From Climacium dendroides (lineage: Eukaryota; Streptophyta; Bryopsida; Hypnales; Climaciaceae), in NCBI GenBank assembly GCA_950106755.1, contig OX467092.1, positions 9,734,001 through 9,798,000 of the forward strand: DNA of 64,000 bases, in the 5' to 3' direction. The position numbers and the translations under genes are program-made. Under the pieces are notes generated by a model. The model was not told the DNA's origin and did no database searches. It saw only the letters and a program-made list of their open reading frames with translations. Numbering within the stretch: the stretch's first letter is position 1; each line of letters begins with the position of its first letter. This document shows, piece by piece, positions 24,880-36,682 of the stretch.

Positions 24880-25180
24880 AGCAGGCTGTTTTTTTTTTCA
24901 TTTTCTATGAAGTGCCATAGTGGCGATATTAAATGTAATAGTGGTGCTCCAAATTTCAACATTCATCCACATACTAAATAGAAAACATCACATTAGCACA
25001 CATCACATATTCATAATTCTGTTTTCATCAACAATCTGGCGATTTCATTCAAGACTTTTTTGTAATTTGAAGTTTTATGGTGATTTACAAGGGGGGCATG
25101 TTTTTTTTCTATAGGCGTGGTGCCAAGCCAAAAAATTTGGTGCAATTTTGCACCAAACCGCCAAAAAAAAAAAAAAAAAA
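24880..25180 (+). repeat. Dispersed repeat, inverse copy of 55858-56090
   Basis: The segment from GAAGTGCCATAGTGGCGATA through ATTTTGCACCAAA aligns with the reverse complement of 55858-56090. It contains the palindrome GGTGCAATTTTGCACC and ends in a run of about 27 A at 25149-25176. Confidence 0.5.
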
Positions 25181-26449
25181 AAAAAACTAAATGGGAGTAC
25201 CATAAACGGTGAAAATAAGCATTTCAACCTATAGAATTTGGAGAAATTCCTTGAGAAATGTAGCTTAGTATCTACGGAAGTAAGGATGTAGAAGAATGCA
25301 ATGCAAGAAAATAAAAATAAAAATAAAAATCTTCAAGAATTTTTTTATTCAATATATATAAATGTGGATTCTTCATTTGGACTCTACTCCTGTATCATAA
25401 ATTCACCCGAAATAGCTACCTTTGGAACTTGTCGCTACTCAAGTGTGAGCCAATTATATGAATGTGAGCAAATCAAATCTTTTTCAAATCAACAATAGAG
25501 GCAGTTATTGTTCACTTCAAGACTTTCTATTTTACCATTAGAAGGGGGGGATTGTTATTGGTATTCCTATTGTATTAGCTTCTACCAGAATGTAAACTTA
25601 CATTATGCCTTAAATGCAAGTGCTCCCATCATCAACACCAATAGCAAGTGACTACATATATAATATATTATAGACGTGAATGATTTTGATTAGATCTTAT
25701 TGAAAGAAGGTTCAAATTAAAATAATTCATATTTACGATATAAAACTATATTTTCTTAATTATTCAATTTTGAAAGCATTTCAAATCAAGATCTATTTGA
25801 AATTTAGGTTTGATCCTCAAATCATGCATTTCAAGCATGTTTGTCTTCCAAGTATTAACTCCTAAGAGTCTTGATATGTAAATAGATGGATTATTAATGT
25901 TTTAAGAGTTTCCAATGGGAGCTAAAAAAAATGACAAACTATTGTATATGTTGAATTTGTTTTTTAAAATTTAGCTAATCAACTAGCATGGTTCCTTGTT
26001 GTTTTAAAAAAAATTGCACAAGGTTCTAAATTAGTTCATGTAGTGATGGGATTAAAAAGGAAGGCTTGCAAAGTTGAAATCTAAGGTCTAGATTCTTTTT
26101 TCCTTATAATTTTTTTGTTTAAAAATTCAAGATCTACATTCTCCTTCTATCATGGATTTTTGGGGATTCAAGGACAATTTAGGTCTTACTAACACAATCA
26201 AAACTTGGAATTGAGAATCTTTCTTATATGAACATACTAGTAGAAATCTACCATGGGCCAAAATGGTATTAAGTTGAATGTGTGTAAAAGTGAGCACAAA
26301 CTATTCTCAACATGACATATAATTAACACAAAATCACTTTAGTCTATAGTGGATTTGTGCTAGGTAATAGCATCATAAAGCTTGTTTGATGACTAATCAA
26401 TGATGAACTTTTGATTACAAGACGCTGAACCTATTCTGCAAAGTGGGCC
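25181..26449. other. No gene seen
   Basis: AT-rich. The small frame at 25301-25498 begins with an AAATAAAAAT microsatellite and shows no domain. Nothing else was identified. Confidence 0.3.
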
Positions 26450-26829
26450 CTATAGATTGAATTTACCTGTGGAAAACATAGAGATTTTTAATTTGCCACA
26501 CATGATAATATTTGCAAATTTTGAATTCATATTTGCAATCAAGGACCTCAAATTAGCTAAGAGAGGTAAAGTACATAGAATTAATATGGCACAAAATAGG
26601 AATTTGTTTTACAATTACTATACAAAACACAAAATTCATCATGTGGGATCCAATGGATTTGTCATCCTACCTTTTGACTTCCTTAAGGTAATAAGCATCT
26701 CCAAAGCTATTATACTAAAAGTTTAATAATCTTTCAAATGAAAAAAATAAACATTTAAATTGTCTTGTAAAACACAAAATTTAGTTGATAAATGCATTTC
26801 CTTGGAGACAAAGAGGATTGTGACTATAT

Positions 26830-27365
26830 TTAACCCCTAAAAGACCAAGGCCTTTTTTGCAAAAAAATATTCAAAACTACCATTTTTATTGCAAAGAGCA
26901 AAAAAAATTGAATTTTCTTTTGCACATCTAACCATAGGATTGTACACCTACCTAGTATTAGAATAAGTAGAATAAATTTTAGAAATTTTGACTACATAGA
27001 TTGCACTAAAGATATATGCATTTAAAGTAAAGAAAAAATTTCTTCATTGTCTGGCCTTTGACTTGGTTGTTTTCTCTGTTGGTGAATTTTTTTAAATGCA
27101 ATGGTTCTTCCATTTATTTTAAAAACAAAAGAAAGAAAGAAAGAAAGAAAGAAAGGAAAGGAAACAAGTTTTTATGCACATTGTGGAATTAGATTATTTG
27201 ACTTTGAACCTTCTTAACTAAATTTTTTTGTACTACAAAGTTTTGAGGTTTAAATCTTTATAGTGGAAAATTGAGTTGAGTCATTTTAAGACAAAAAAGA
27301 AATCTAAAAAAAATTCTAAAAATAAAATTTGTTCCTTGAAGGGACAATGGTTCTTTGGAGGTTAA
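26830..27365. mobile_element. TTAA-flanked F1 element, shortened copy
   Basis: It begins TTAACCCCTAAAAGACCAAGG and ends GGTTCTTTGGAGGTTAA. The interior keeps CAAAACTACCATTTTTATTGC and the tract around ACCATAGGATTGTAC. It is 536 bp against about 865 bp for fuller copies. A GAAA microsatellite (about 7 units) lies at 27127-27156. Confidence 0.6.
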
Positions 27366-27600
27366 AACAATAAAACCATTGTAAAGCATTCATTCTTGTA
27401 TTAAAAAGTCAAAATACAAAATTTATTTATTTTTCTTTCAACTATAGGATCATGTCATAGGCTTATAAAAAGTTGACTACATGATCCACAAGAAATAAGT
27501 GTTTTGAAATGAAAAAACTTATTTCTTTTCTCATTTTCTTCAATAAATTCAAAAAACTTTTATTATTTTTTTAATAAAATTTTGAACTTAGCAATGTTAA

Positions 27601-28532
27601 AATTTTAATCCGTAAGGTTCTATTGGCCCTATGGAGGTCAAAATGTGACTTTGGGTAGGCTCACATGGATTCAATATTCATTGTAATTTTTTGAATTTTT
27701 CTTTGAGGCTAGGAGAACACATAAGCTATTTAGGAATATAATTTTTTTTAATCTCAATGGATGCTTGGGAGCAAAAATTTATGCACAATAAGCCAAAAAT
27801 GGAGGTCAGTAGGCTCTACAAAAAAATCACAAAAATTCAAAATAATTGTAAAAATAATCCTAAAACATTATATTTTTATCTACATGTAAAAGTTTGGTTC
27901 ATTCTATTTGACCCAGTGATGAGAAAGCTATGGACAATCTTGTTTTGAGGGAAATTTGAGCATCTTCAAAAAAAAAAAACTTTATAGGCTTCATTTTTGA
28001 ATGCAAGTTTCACAATTTAAAAAAAATTGTCTAACAAGGTTAAATATGCTTGCTAGAACTATCTCACCGTTGGGATTATTGTGTTTCAATTCTTAGAGTT
28101 ATTGACAAATTAAATTTTTTGTTCAATCTTTGGCCTACTTCTACTTAATAATTTTTTAATGAATGAAAATGAAGTGTATTTTTTTCAAAAAATATTTTTC
28201 TAGAATTTCAACTCAATTCTTCAACATAATTTTTTTTTAATTCAAAGTTCATAGTGCAAAAGAAAATCACAAATGGCAATCAAAGTCATCTAAAATTGAA
28301 AGACAACATTCAAATAAACATTTTTTTTTCCCAACTTTGAATGCAAATATCTTCCACTCTATGCAGTCAAACTTCATGAAATTCTTACCACATGATCTTA
28401 GAAAAGTCAAGTACAAGATTTTATGATTAGATTCTAAGAAAAATATGCTTTGGGGTTTCTTGCAAATGCAACAAAATTGACAATTTTGAATGTTTTTCGA
28501 CAAAAAAATGTCCTTGGGACTTTAGGGGTTAA
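27601..28532. mobile_element. TTAA-flanked F1 element, opposite orientation
   Basis: The right end reads TTGGGACTTTAGGGGTTAA. The interior blocks around TGAATGCAAATATCTTCCA and CACATGATCTTAG match those at 33490-33580. The left edge is eroded, near 27601 (CCCTATGGAGGTCAAA). Confidence 0.5.
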
Positions 28533-30945
28533 ATCCTTCAAGATGAAGATAATATTAGCTACTTGTGATTCAATTATCAAGTGTATCACATGGATGTAGC
28601 ATATATATTTTAGAAATCTTGCAATAGATGAGGTGCAAAACGAAGGGAGCACTAGTATGAGAGCATAAAATTTATGAGCCTAATAGCTTGGAGGTCCATA
28701 TTATAGACACCTTCTATGGCTATAGGTGCCTATATTATGGATACCTATATTATAGATTCTTTCTATGCCATAGTGTACCTATATTATAAGTACATTTGTT
28801 ATAAACACCTTCAAATGATTTTATGTATATATCTACAATTAGGTGCAAAGTTCATGTCTTTGCACTCATGTGCTAGCATCATTGGTAAAATAATACCAAT
28901 TTGCTTGTTATCTTGATGTAATTTCTTGAGAATTCAAAATTTCATAACATCTTGATCTAAATGGTAAAAAAATTACATTTTGTTCTTGAATTGAGAATTA
29001 TTTTTCTTAGAAAAACAACAAATCCTATTTTTCTATAAAAAATCAAAAGCTTACAAATGAATGTTGTATATTGTTTTGTAGCTACTTGCATGCAAACTAA
29101 AAAAAACTCATATCTTTCAACTCACAATTGAAAATTAAATGAATAAAAGTAGTTTTTATATGTATGTGGATCTAACCAACTAGAATCCAAAATAGAAATA
29201 AAAATCATTAGTTTTTATGACCTAATTTTGTGCATCTCAAAAGAACCTTATAACAATTGATTCATAATTTTGAATTCCATTTAATATGGTTGTCTATGAA
29301 AAATTGGTTCTTAAAACCTCTCTAATAGATTTGAAAGAAAAATATCAACATTTCTAATTACAAGGAGATAACAAACAATTTTGAATGATTTTGAGACTTT
29401 AATGTTTGTATAGGCATGAGATTTTATATTCAATTTTCCAAAGTGATATGACTTGTAACATTGATTAGGGTGACAAAATGGTTACATCTTAAAATTAGGT
29501 TATAAACAAAACAAAATGCCATTTATTCATTTAATTTTGAAAAAAATTAGGGTGATTATTAGAAATTCATTCATTCAAAATTAGAAAATATATTGTAAAA
29601 CATTCTAGATTTTTTTGAATTATCACCACCAAATTCCTTGTAAAAAGGGAAATAATCAATAAATAATGCTTTCTACAAATAGACACTTGCTATAGAATAT
29701 AAAACCTAATGAGTTTTTTTTAATGAACTTAATGAAAAGTCAAGTTTGAATTCTAACAAATGAAGTTTTTCTAATTTTTTTTCAAAGAATCAATGAAAAA
29801 CCCTAGTTCCACCCCAAATCCCTTTGAAAAATTTATTGGTAGTATTTTATCAAAAGAATGGCATAAATTTAATATTATAATGTTCATTTATCCTCCATCA
29901 ATGCTTTGAAATTCACTTGAACTGCAATGAATAGATTCAAGTAAATATTTTCAATACTAAATAGTACAATTTTCATTTATATAAATCTTTATTTATTTTT
30001 TATGTTGGTTGAGTGATAATTAAACTACTTATTCCAACATCCATATTTTAGATGAAGAATGAATTCAAAGATGTCCTTTAAAAATAACAACTTATTATTT
30101 TCATAAATGCATTCATTCTTACTTAAGATTTTTGTGTTAATTTTTTAACATTTTGAAAGATGGGATAGGAAAGTAAATTTCTGCATTGTCTCTTTCAACA
30201 TTGTCTATAGTTTTTGAATAGAGAATTCAAATCACAAACTCATTTTTTGAGTTCAAAATTAATTTCAATTTTTAATTTTTTTTCTAAACTGAAAACCATC
30301 AAATTGGGATTGCAACAACTTCATGTTTAGGACAATAGACAAGTCTCAAAAAAAGTTGAACTATGTCCATAATTATAAAAGTCATTTATTTTTGCATCAT
30401 TACCACATTATAGATTGTGAATAAACTTCATATTTGACAATATTTAGGTGGCATGCCCACCCAATGTGTTGTTCATAGAGGGGTTATTAGTACCAACATG
30501 ATATTAGAATTTTGTACAAAATATGTCTTTATCCTATTATTATCCTATACAAATGTATTGTCTTTAAATATTGCATTTTCAATTGTAAATATATGAAAAA
30601 CTATATTAGTCCCCAAACAACTTTTTTTTGGCAATATAGTGATTTTGGATAGCTCACTATAAATGGAAATATTTACTATATTTTTTGAATTTTTTGGGAA
30701 GTGGAAAAGAAGAGTACTTTGCTACTCTACCAATTTTTTTATAGTTGTAACCATAAGGAGTTATGGGAGAAAATGTTGATTTTCATAGATGGGGGTAGTA
30801 CAAGCATGGTAATTTATACTAGAGCAAAATTTGCATTTGCAATGCCTAGAAGAATTTGGATAGGGTCTTGGGCATCCTCTCACCATAGATTCAAACCATA
30901 GTGCATTTTTGACATTTTTTTGAACTCATAAATTCATCATAGTGT
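28533..30945. other. No gene seen; short degenerate tandem repeat at 28690-28830
   Basis: At 28690-28830 a unit like CCTATATTATRGATAC is repeated imperfectly about six times. The remaining DNA is AT-rich and has no credible gene or readable element ends. Confidence 0.35.
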
Positions 30946-30949
30946 ACAA

Positions 30950-31560
30950 GGAGGTGGTGACAGGGGGGCGATTGTTTTCTGGCTTCTTTTGGCCTAATGG
31001 GCAATAACTTCTAACTGCTACATTTGAACTTAGAAAATTCAAACCCCAAAAGAATCCATTGAGTGAAATACCAATTTGCCATATATCAATCTACCATCAA
31101 GAAAAATTTTGATGGAAAAATGAAGGAATTATTTCATTGACATTCATGGGAATGAAGGGTAGAGTGATTGTTTTCATAATGAAATCCATTTTCCATCATG
31201 AATCTTGAAAGGGTATTCGATACTTCAAAGATGAGAGCTTGATCGCTCATTGTTGAAATGTAGGAATTGCGTTCAAAATAGAACTTCAAAGTTCAAACCT
31301 CATTTTGGTAAAAAAGAAAAAAAAATTCCAAAAAAATTTGAACCAAAAAAGTTGAAAAATCAAACTAATTTTCATTGTCAAAAACTCATGTGATTTTGAG
31401 CCTCCAAAAAAGTTATGGACAAAATTCTAAGAGGATGTTTGAGAAAATGTCTAAGAAAATGTCCCTTAAAACTCTTCTATGAAAATTTTCCATAACTTTT
31501 GATTAGAGACTTAAAATCTCAAACAGTTTTTTGTGACCCCTAAAGGACCAAGTCTCCATT
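30950..31560. repeat. Dispersed repeat homologous to 60560-61380
   Basis: The order of blocks (TTATTTCATTGACATTCATG, TAATGAAATCCATTTTCCATC, GATGAGAGCTTGATCGCTCATT, TGTCCCTTAAAACTC, CATAACTTTTGATTAGAG) matches 60560-61380. The latter carries an extra MITE between the third and fourth blocks, so this copy represents the empty site. Confidence 0.6.
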
Positions 31561-32338
31561 CAATGTATGCAAGAATTCTTGGGTAGGTTCTTACAAAGTC
31601 ATTTTAGGGTAGATGTTCATGAAATTTGGATGCAATGAACAAATGTGTTCTTCCTTCATGAAAAACTATTTTTTTTTTCAATCAAGGGCCTAGGTCAAAA
31701 GTTTTGTTACCCTAAATATTTTGGGCAGACGGAGCAATTTGGAAATCTTTGAGGAATCTCTTAAAAAAAGATCATCAACTTTTGAAAGTTGGTATGTATG
31801 TAACTAATAACATATGTTATAAAATTGTCCAAGAAAAAATTTATTCCTCAAATCACATTCTAAGAGAAGTCAAACTTTATTAGCTATGTTGGAGTGGTAG
31901 AAATTTATTCTACAATCAAGAAATGACTTTGAGTTTTTCAATTGCTTTACTTTGTGTTGTTAGCATCAAGTATATTTTTGAGGTAGTTTAGTTTACAATG
32001 CAACCAAAGATTGAATTTTAATTGTGAACATGTCAAGGACACAAAGTGTTTTATGGATGATTTTTTTTGTTACTTAAAAAAAAAGAATGCACCTATTGGT
32101 CCAAAAAATTGATTATTTTGAGCAAGTTCCTATCACCAAAATGACATCTTCCAATTTAGGACAAAAAATTCACCAAGACCACCAAAGATGAGATCTATTA
32201 CCAATGCTATTTGCTAAAATGATTTAATTTTTGAACTAATAGGTACATTCTTCATTTCTATAGTAATTTTGAAAGTCATCTATTGATTACTTTGGCCTAA
32301 ACATCCTTTCAAGCATAACATTTAGTAACATGCATTGT

Positions 32339-32665
32339 CACTACACTAAATAGTATATTTAGTGTTAGCAACACTATTTACGAACCATGACACTAAATAT
32401 TATTAACCTTACTAAAGTAAGTAACATTAAATCTAATTTCTAACACTAAATGTATTCTATGGTAAATCTGAAATCTGAAAAGGTTTACATTTAGTGTTAG
32501 AACACATTAAAAGTAGAGAAGGCCAGGGGAGGAGATGACAGAAGATGGAGGCGACGCAGTCAAGTTTAGCACTACACTAATTCCTCCAAAGTTGAGATTT
32601 AGTGTTGTGTGGAGTAGGGTGGTAATTACACTAAATATAATCCAACACTAAATATACTATTTTGG
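32339..32665. mobile_element. CACTAAAT-rich mini-element, copy 1
   Basis: The left end CACTACACTAAATAGTATAT and the right end CACTAAATATACTATTTTGG form an inverted repeat of about 20 bp centred on TAGTATATTTAGTGTT. The motif ACACTAAAT recurs many times on both strands inside, like the subterminal motif arrays of CACTA elements. A target duplication is not clear. A related 214-bp element lies at 50989-51202. Confidence 0.55.
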
Positions 32666-32783
32666 CTCTACTTATAATAAGAAATGGTACAGAGTATTTT
32701 TGCACCCAGCAATACTTCATCAATAGCTAAGTGGATAGATGGGGGCTCAATAAGATGAAGGATGCATGAAGGAAAGGTTGTAA

Positions 32784-33111
32784 AGTAGGTAGTCCCAAAG
32801 TTGCCCATTTAAGAGCTCAAATTGAGTTTTGGGGAGGTGAAACTTCTTGAAATATTTTTCACTAAACTTTTCTTAAAAGACAAAAAGAACTGGCATCTAA
32901 CCCAAGTAATTTCATTATTTTTGGAACTTTATGAAATTAGTTATAAAAATTTGAAATTGAAATGGCATAGGGCTCTAAAATCACCCACCTCTTCAAATGT
33001 ATACTATTTGTAAGTTGCTAAAAGCTAAAAAAGCAACATGTACAAATAGTATACATTTAAGGACGTGGGGCAATTTTAAAGCACGTATGCTTTTAGAACC
33101 TCCTACTCTAA
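32784..33111. mobile_element. G-run TIR MITE, copy 2
   Basis: The ends AGTAGGTAGTCC and GAACCTCCTACT are an imperfect inverted repeat. The interior shares TGGCATCTAACCCAAGT with the copies at 4339 and 42081. Near the right end is a perfect 18-bp inverted repeat AAATGTATACTATTTGTA separated by about 30 bp. Confidence 0.55.
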
Positions 33112-33696
33112 CCCCTAAAGTCCCATTGTTCCTACACGGGACAAAATGGATTTCGAGCAGGTTCCTATGATCTCAATTTTTATTGAAACTTTTTGAAACT
33201 TTTTCATAAGATATAAAATCTTATAAGCTTTCTGGAAATATCATTTTTATTTCAATTAGTGCCCAAGAGCAAAAGTTATGGTACAATAACCTTAAAATGG
33301 GGGAGACCGGGCAGCAAAAAAAAATCCACAAAAAATTGAAATAAATTTTTTAATATTTTTTTTCTTGTAGATTATATTTTTGTTTAAATGGAAAGCTTTG
33401 ATTCATTCCATTTGGATTAGTGATGTGAAAGTTATAGAGCTTCTTGTTTTGCGGGCAATGAGAGCAACTTCTTTAAAAAAAAACTTTTTTTTTCACTTTG
33501 AATGCCAATATCTTTCAATCTGTATGGTCAAAAATCACCAAATTTTTACCACATGATTTAAGACAAGTGTAGAACAAGATCCTACAGTTAGATTCTTAAA
33601 AAAAATGATTTTTCTGATGTTGTATATGAATGTAGCAAAAGTGGCAATTTTGAGTGGTTTTGGACAGAAAAATGGCCTTGGGACTTCAGGGGTTAA
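33108..33696. mobile_element. F1 element, short copy in opposite orientation
   Basis: It begins CTAACCCCTAAAGTCCCATT (first base of the expected TTAA changed) and ends GGGACTTCAGGGGTTAA. The terminal inverted repeat is about 16 bp with one mismatch. The interior shares CATTTTTATTTCAATTAG and ATTCATTCCATTTGGATTAG with the copy at 49509. Confidence 0.6.
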
Positions 33697-33748
33697 GCAT
33701 GAAGGCTTCTGAATGTTACAAGGGTAATTAAAAGTTGAATCATCCAGT

Positions 33749-33956
33749 TTAACCTTTAGAGGATGGCCTAGTAAACATGAAAATCATCCCTTTGTAAATC
33801 ATCTGCTTTAAAAATTGCAAATGCACTCATTGGGAGTCAAACTACTATAAAAGACCTCCCATTTTTACAACAAAATTTCGAGGATGAATAGTTACACTTC
33901 CGTTCTACTAGAAGGATTCTCCGTCATCCATCTGCCAAAAAACGTTCAAGGGTTAA
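33749..33956. mobile_element. Single F2 element with TTAA at both ends
   Basis: It starts TTAACCTTTAGAGGATGG and ends GTTCAAGGGTTAA. It is 208 bp, in opposite orientation to the tandem units at 12045-12510, and shares AAAGACCTCCCATTTT, GGATGAATAGTTACACTTC and CCGTCATCCATCTG. Confidence 0.65.
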
Positions 33957-34543
33957 GCATTTGAGTATGAAACCGGCCAAGTTTAGTAGTATGAATACAA
34001 TAATATGCCCTTTCCCGCACACCGCTGGCCAAGCCAAGGCCAAGCAGTGTCGCAATCTCGCCATACCATCCACGAATTTAATGAAATGACGAAATGATGT
34101 CAGTTGTGTGAAAAGCCACCTGCCACTGACAATTGGCTCGAATTGTAGTCTTTATTTTTCCAATGGAATTCAATGTTGGTGGGTTTCTAATTAAATAAAG
34201 CAATTTTTAAACCAGATTTTCCGGAAATTCTGCCGAAATGGAATTAATTTGCTCATTGACCGATGAACACTTGCAGAATGAGGGTGGAGGATATGTTTTT
34301 CATAAATGAAAACTCTCCACATTTTTTTATTTTTTTTGGACACAAATAAAGGCAAAGCTTTACTGCACGGAAAGGAGAACAGAAACCCAGCCGCAAGCGG
34401 CCTGGGAGGGCAAGTGGCCAACAAACTCTCCACATTTTCACTGCTAGCTTTGAAGTTGGGTTCGAAATAGAAAAATGACAAAATAGAAAACATATATATA
34501 TTCTGAGTTTCTGACAACGGATGGGGAGGAAATTGTACTAATC

Positions 34544-34807
34544 TTAACCCGACAGACCCAATGTCATTTTGACATCATGGCAATGTGTTTCGCACTCCTG
34601 ACATCCTGACAGAAGCTTGACATCCTTCCTCAGAATAACTGGGAGAGCCTGTGGTGGAGCTCCGTGGTTCATAATTTGACATTCGTAGTCGAGGTGGGTG
34701 ACAAGAATCGCTCTCATCCAGCTCATTGAATGAGACTCCAAGTTGGGCCTTCCCTGTATGGAAAAAGCCACAATCTGACGAAGAACATGCGAGTCATACA
34801 ACTGCAT
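34544..34807 (-). CDS. Unconfirmed small ORF, 87 residues
   Basis: A frame opens with MQLYDSHVLRQIVAFSIQGR and ends at a TAA. Its composition is less biased than the surrounding AT-rich frames, and it contains a Cys/His cluster near the C-terminus (CQECETHCHD). It lies in a GC-richer patch (34500-34880). An in-frame stop lies just upstream of the ATG. No homologue or domain is recognised. It may be a gene fragment or chance. Confidence 0.2.
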   Translation of the reverse strand: MQLYDSHVLRQIVAFSIQGRPNLESHSMSWMRAILVTHLDYECQIMNHGAPPQALPVILRKDVKLLSGCQECETHCHDVKMTLGLSG

Positions 34808-34889
34808 CTTCGAATGCGCTCATTCCAGTTTCTGGAAAGAGGTAAGGGAGGAGGTACAGAAAGCGTTAGGTTTTAGGTGTAGGGTTTAG

Positions 34890-35463
34890 GGGAGGGTAGA
34901 CTTCTTGAAATACTTTTCAGTAAACTTCCCTCGAAAGACAAATGGAATTGGCATCTAAGGTAGAACTACCCATTAGCATACAGATTTGCTATCTAAGGTA
35001 CTTTGGAGAAGCTATTTATGAGTTCTCATATTTTTTAGAGGTTGAATTGTTTGAGAGAAGTCAATTGCCCAAAAAATGAAGACATTCTGACAAGAATTGA
35101 ATTTTTTGTGATTTTTCAAAGCTGAAATGTAAAAATGTGAGTAGACCCTTAGTAAAGCATGACCAGACCATTGTTGAAGCGTGGGCTGATGTGTCCGCTC
35201 CCCAGTGCATTGCCATCATGATCATGGATGAGTAAGATTATGGTAATAAGATGGGCCAGTGATGGAGATGGGAGGAATCTGTAGGTGGGGGAATTGGGTA
35301 AATGGTGGTAATGGGTAATTCCACCTTAACTCAAGTCGTTTCATCTTTTTGGGAGTGGAAGTTGAGACACTAAAAGCATCCACTTCATGGAATGTACATT
35401 ATTTGAACATTTTTGTTTCAATGAGAAAGTAAAATGTACAAATGGCTTACAAATGGTTTAAGT
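34890..35463. repeat. G-run MITE copy interrupted by a 0.37-kb insertion
   Basis: Left part (CTTCTTGAAATACTTTTCAG to GGAATTGGCATCTAA) and right part (AACTCAAGTCGTTTCATC to AAAATGTACA) are consecutive in the other copies, but here they are separated by about 370 bp (about 34963-35331) of unrelated sequence. Confidence 0.5.
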
Positions 35464-35593
35464 CAGGGTTTTTTTTTCTGGCGATTTGTCGCTACTGTCA
35501 GACAATTTTAGCCTATCTGAACTAATCCCTCCATAAATGCGCCACTAGTGTGAGGGCATGCAAGCCTCTACTGTTAAAAAAACAAAAACACTG
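35464..35593 (+). mobile_element. hAT-type MITE, 130 bp, copy 1
   Basis: It begins CAGGGTTTTTTTTTCTGGCG and ends AAACAAAAACACTG. The flanking 8-bp sequences are GTTTAAGT (35456-35463) and GTTTAGGT (35594-35601), one mismatch. The core GCGCCACTAGTGTGAG...GCATGCAAGCCTCT is shared with copies at 45204-45331 and 52826-52954. CAGNG ends with 8-bp duplications fit hAT elements. Confidence 0.8.
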
Positions 35594-35601
35594 GTTTAGG
35601 T

Positions 35602-36682
35602 GGACGCTTTTAAAGACCGACTGCTGTGTGGACCTCTTTCCTTAGCACAATCATGCAACAGCCTGCACCATTTCGACTGGAAACCAACAATGCAGCGGTG
35701 CGTCTACTAATAGTCAGGTGTGATTTGCAAGAAATAAGAATTCGACGATTGATATTTCACAAGCAGAAACTCTCTGCTTAACAAAAGCTTGTGAACCCGC
35801 ATTACAAAGTGTACAGAATATACGAAAGCTACAAGCTCATCGGTCCTTCAGGAGATCCAAACTGATTGCCAAACTATTTAATGAAGCAACTCACCAGAAG
35901 ATTATGTACTTCTCGATTATATTCCTGATTGCTGAAAGTGCTGAACTCGTGGATACACCACACGGAAATATAAGTTCGTCTTCAATCAGCATAAGTGTGT
36001 TTGCACTAAGAGGCAGTGTCATTCCACCTGATTCAGATCGTGTGCTGATGATTCAACCCTGTAGCTCGATCAAACTTGCATGGAATCTGAGTCTGAGTTT
36101 GTCAAGCAATCCAACCGAGACGGTTGTTAAGCTCGTACTCGCCTTCCAGTACTCACTATGCTTTGGAGCGTGCTTTTATGAGCCATTTTTCCTTCCTTGT
36201 CCGTACGAAAGTTTTTTTGATGTAGACTATGTGCATTCGGGAGTTGTTTAAAGTCAAGATCGAGGCGGAGAAAGTGCTTGTCAGCGTAGGGGCTCAAAAT
36301 GCAGGCAGCTGTGGCAAAATGTTCAATTCCGGGCGAGTGCACTCTTTAATGCTCGGACAATCAACGTTTCAGAGGTTCGTATCTCCGACGCAGGTGGTGA
36401 TGCATTCATTACTCGCGACTGCAAAACCAAGAAACATGGGTCATCAACACATGAGGCTAAACGCCAAACCAGGTAACAATTTTACCAAAACGAGAGGCTA
36501 ATTCCTTGCAGATTTTCTGACCCCGACCGAAATGAGCTCAAACGAATGGTAGACAGTATCCACCACAAGTCCCTCGTAGTTCGACTGAAAATTTGAGTGA
36601 GAAAACCAAGTGTTCGACGCCATTGGCCATTGCGCCAAGAGCCGTGAAGTTCTTCCTCGATCATTCTAAACTCTAACTACGG
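35602..36682. other. 3' flank of the bHLH gene, no repeat seen
   Basis: Low-copy, GC-richer DNA downstream of the bHLH stop codon. It probably contains the 3' UTR. Open frames on the plus strand (35904-36251 and 36229-36501) are antisense or downstream of the gene and show no domain. No clear polyadenylation signal could be assigned. Confidence 0.4.

Noticed and set aside
30701..30901. 66-residue plus-strand frame
   Set aside because: Length is within chance expectation, it lies in old repeat DNA, and no domain is visible.
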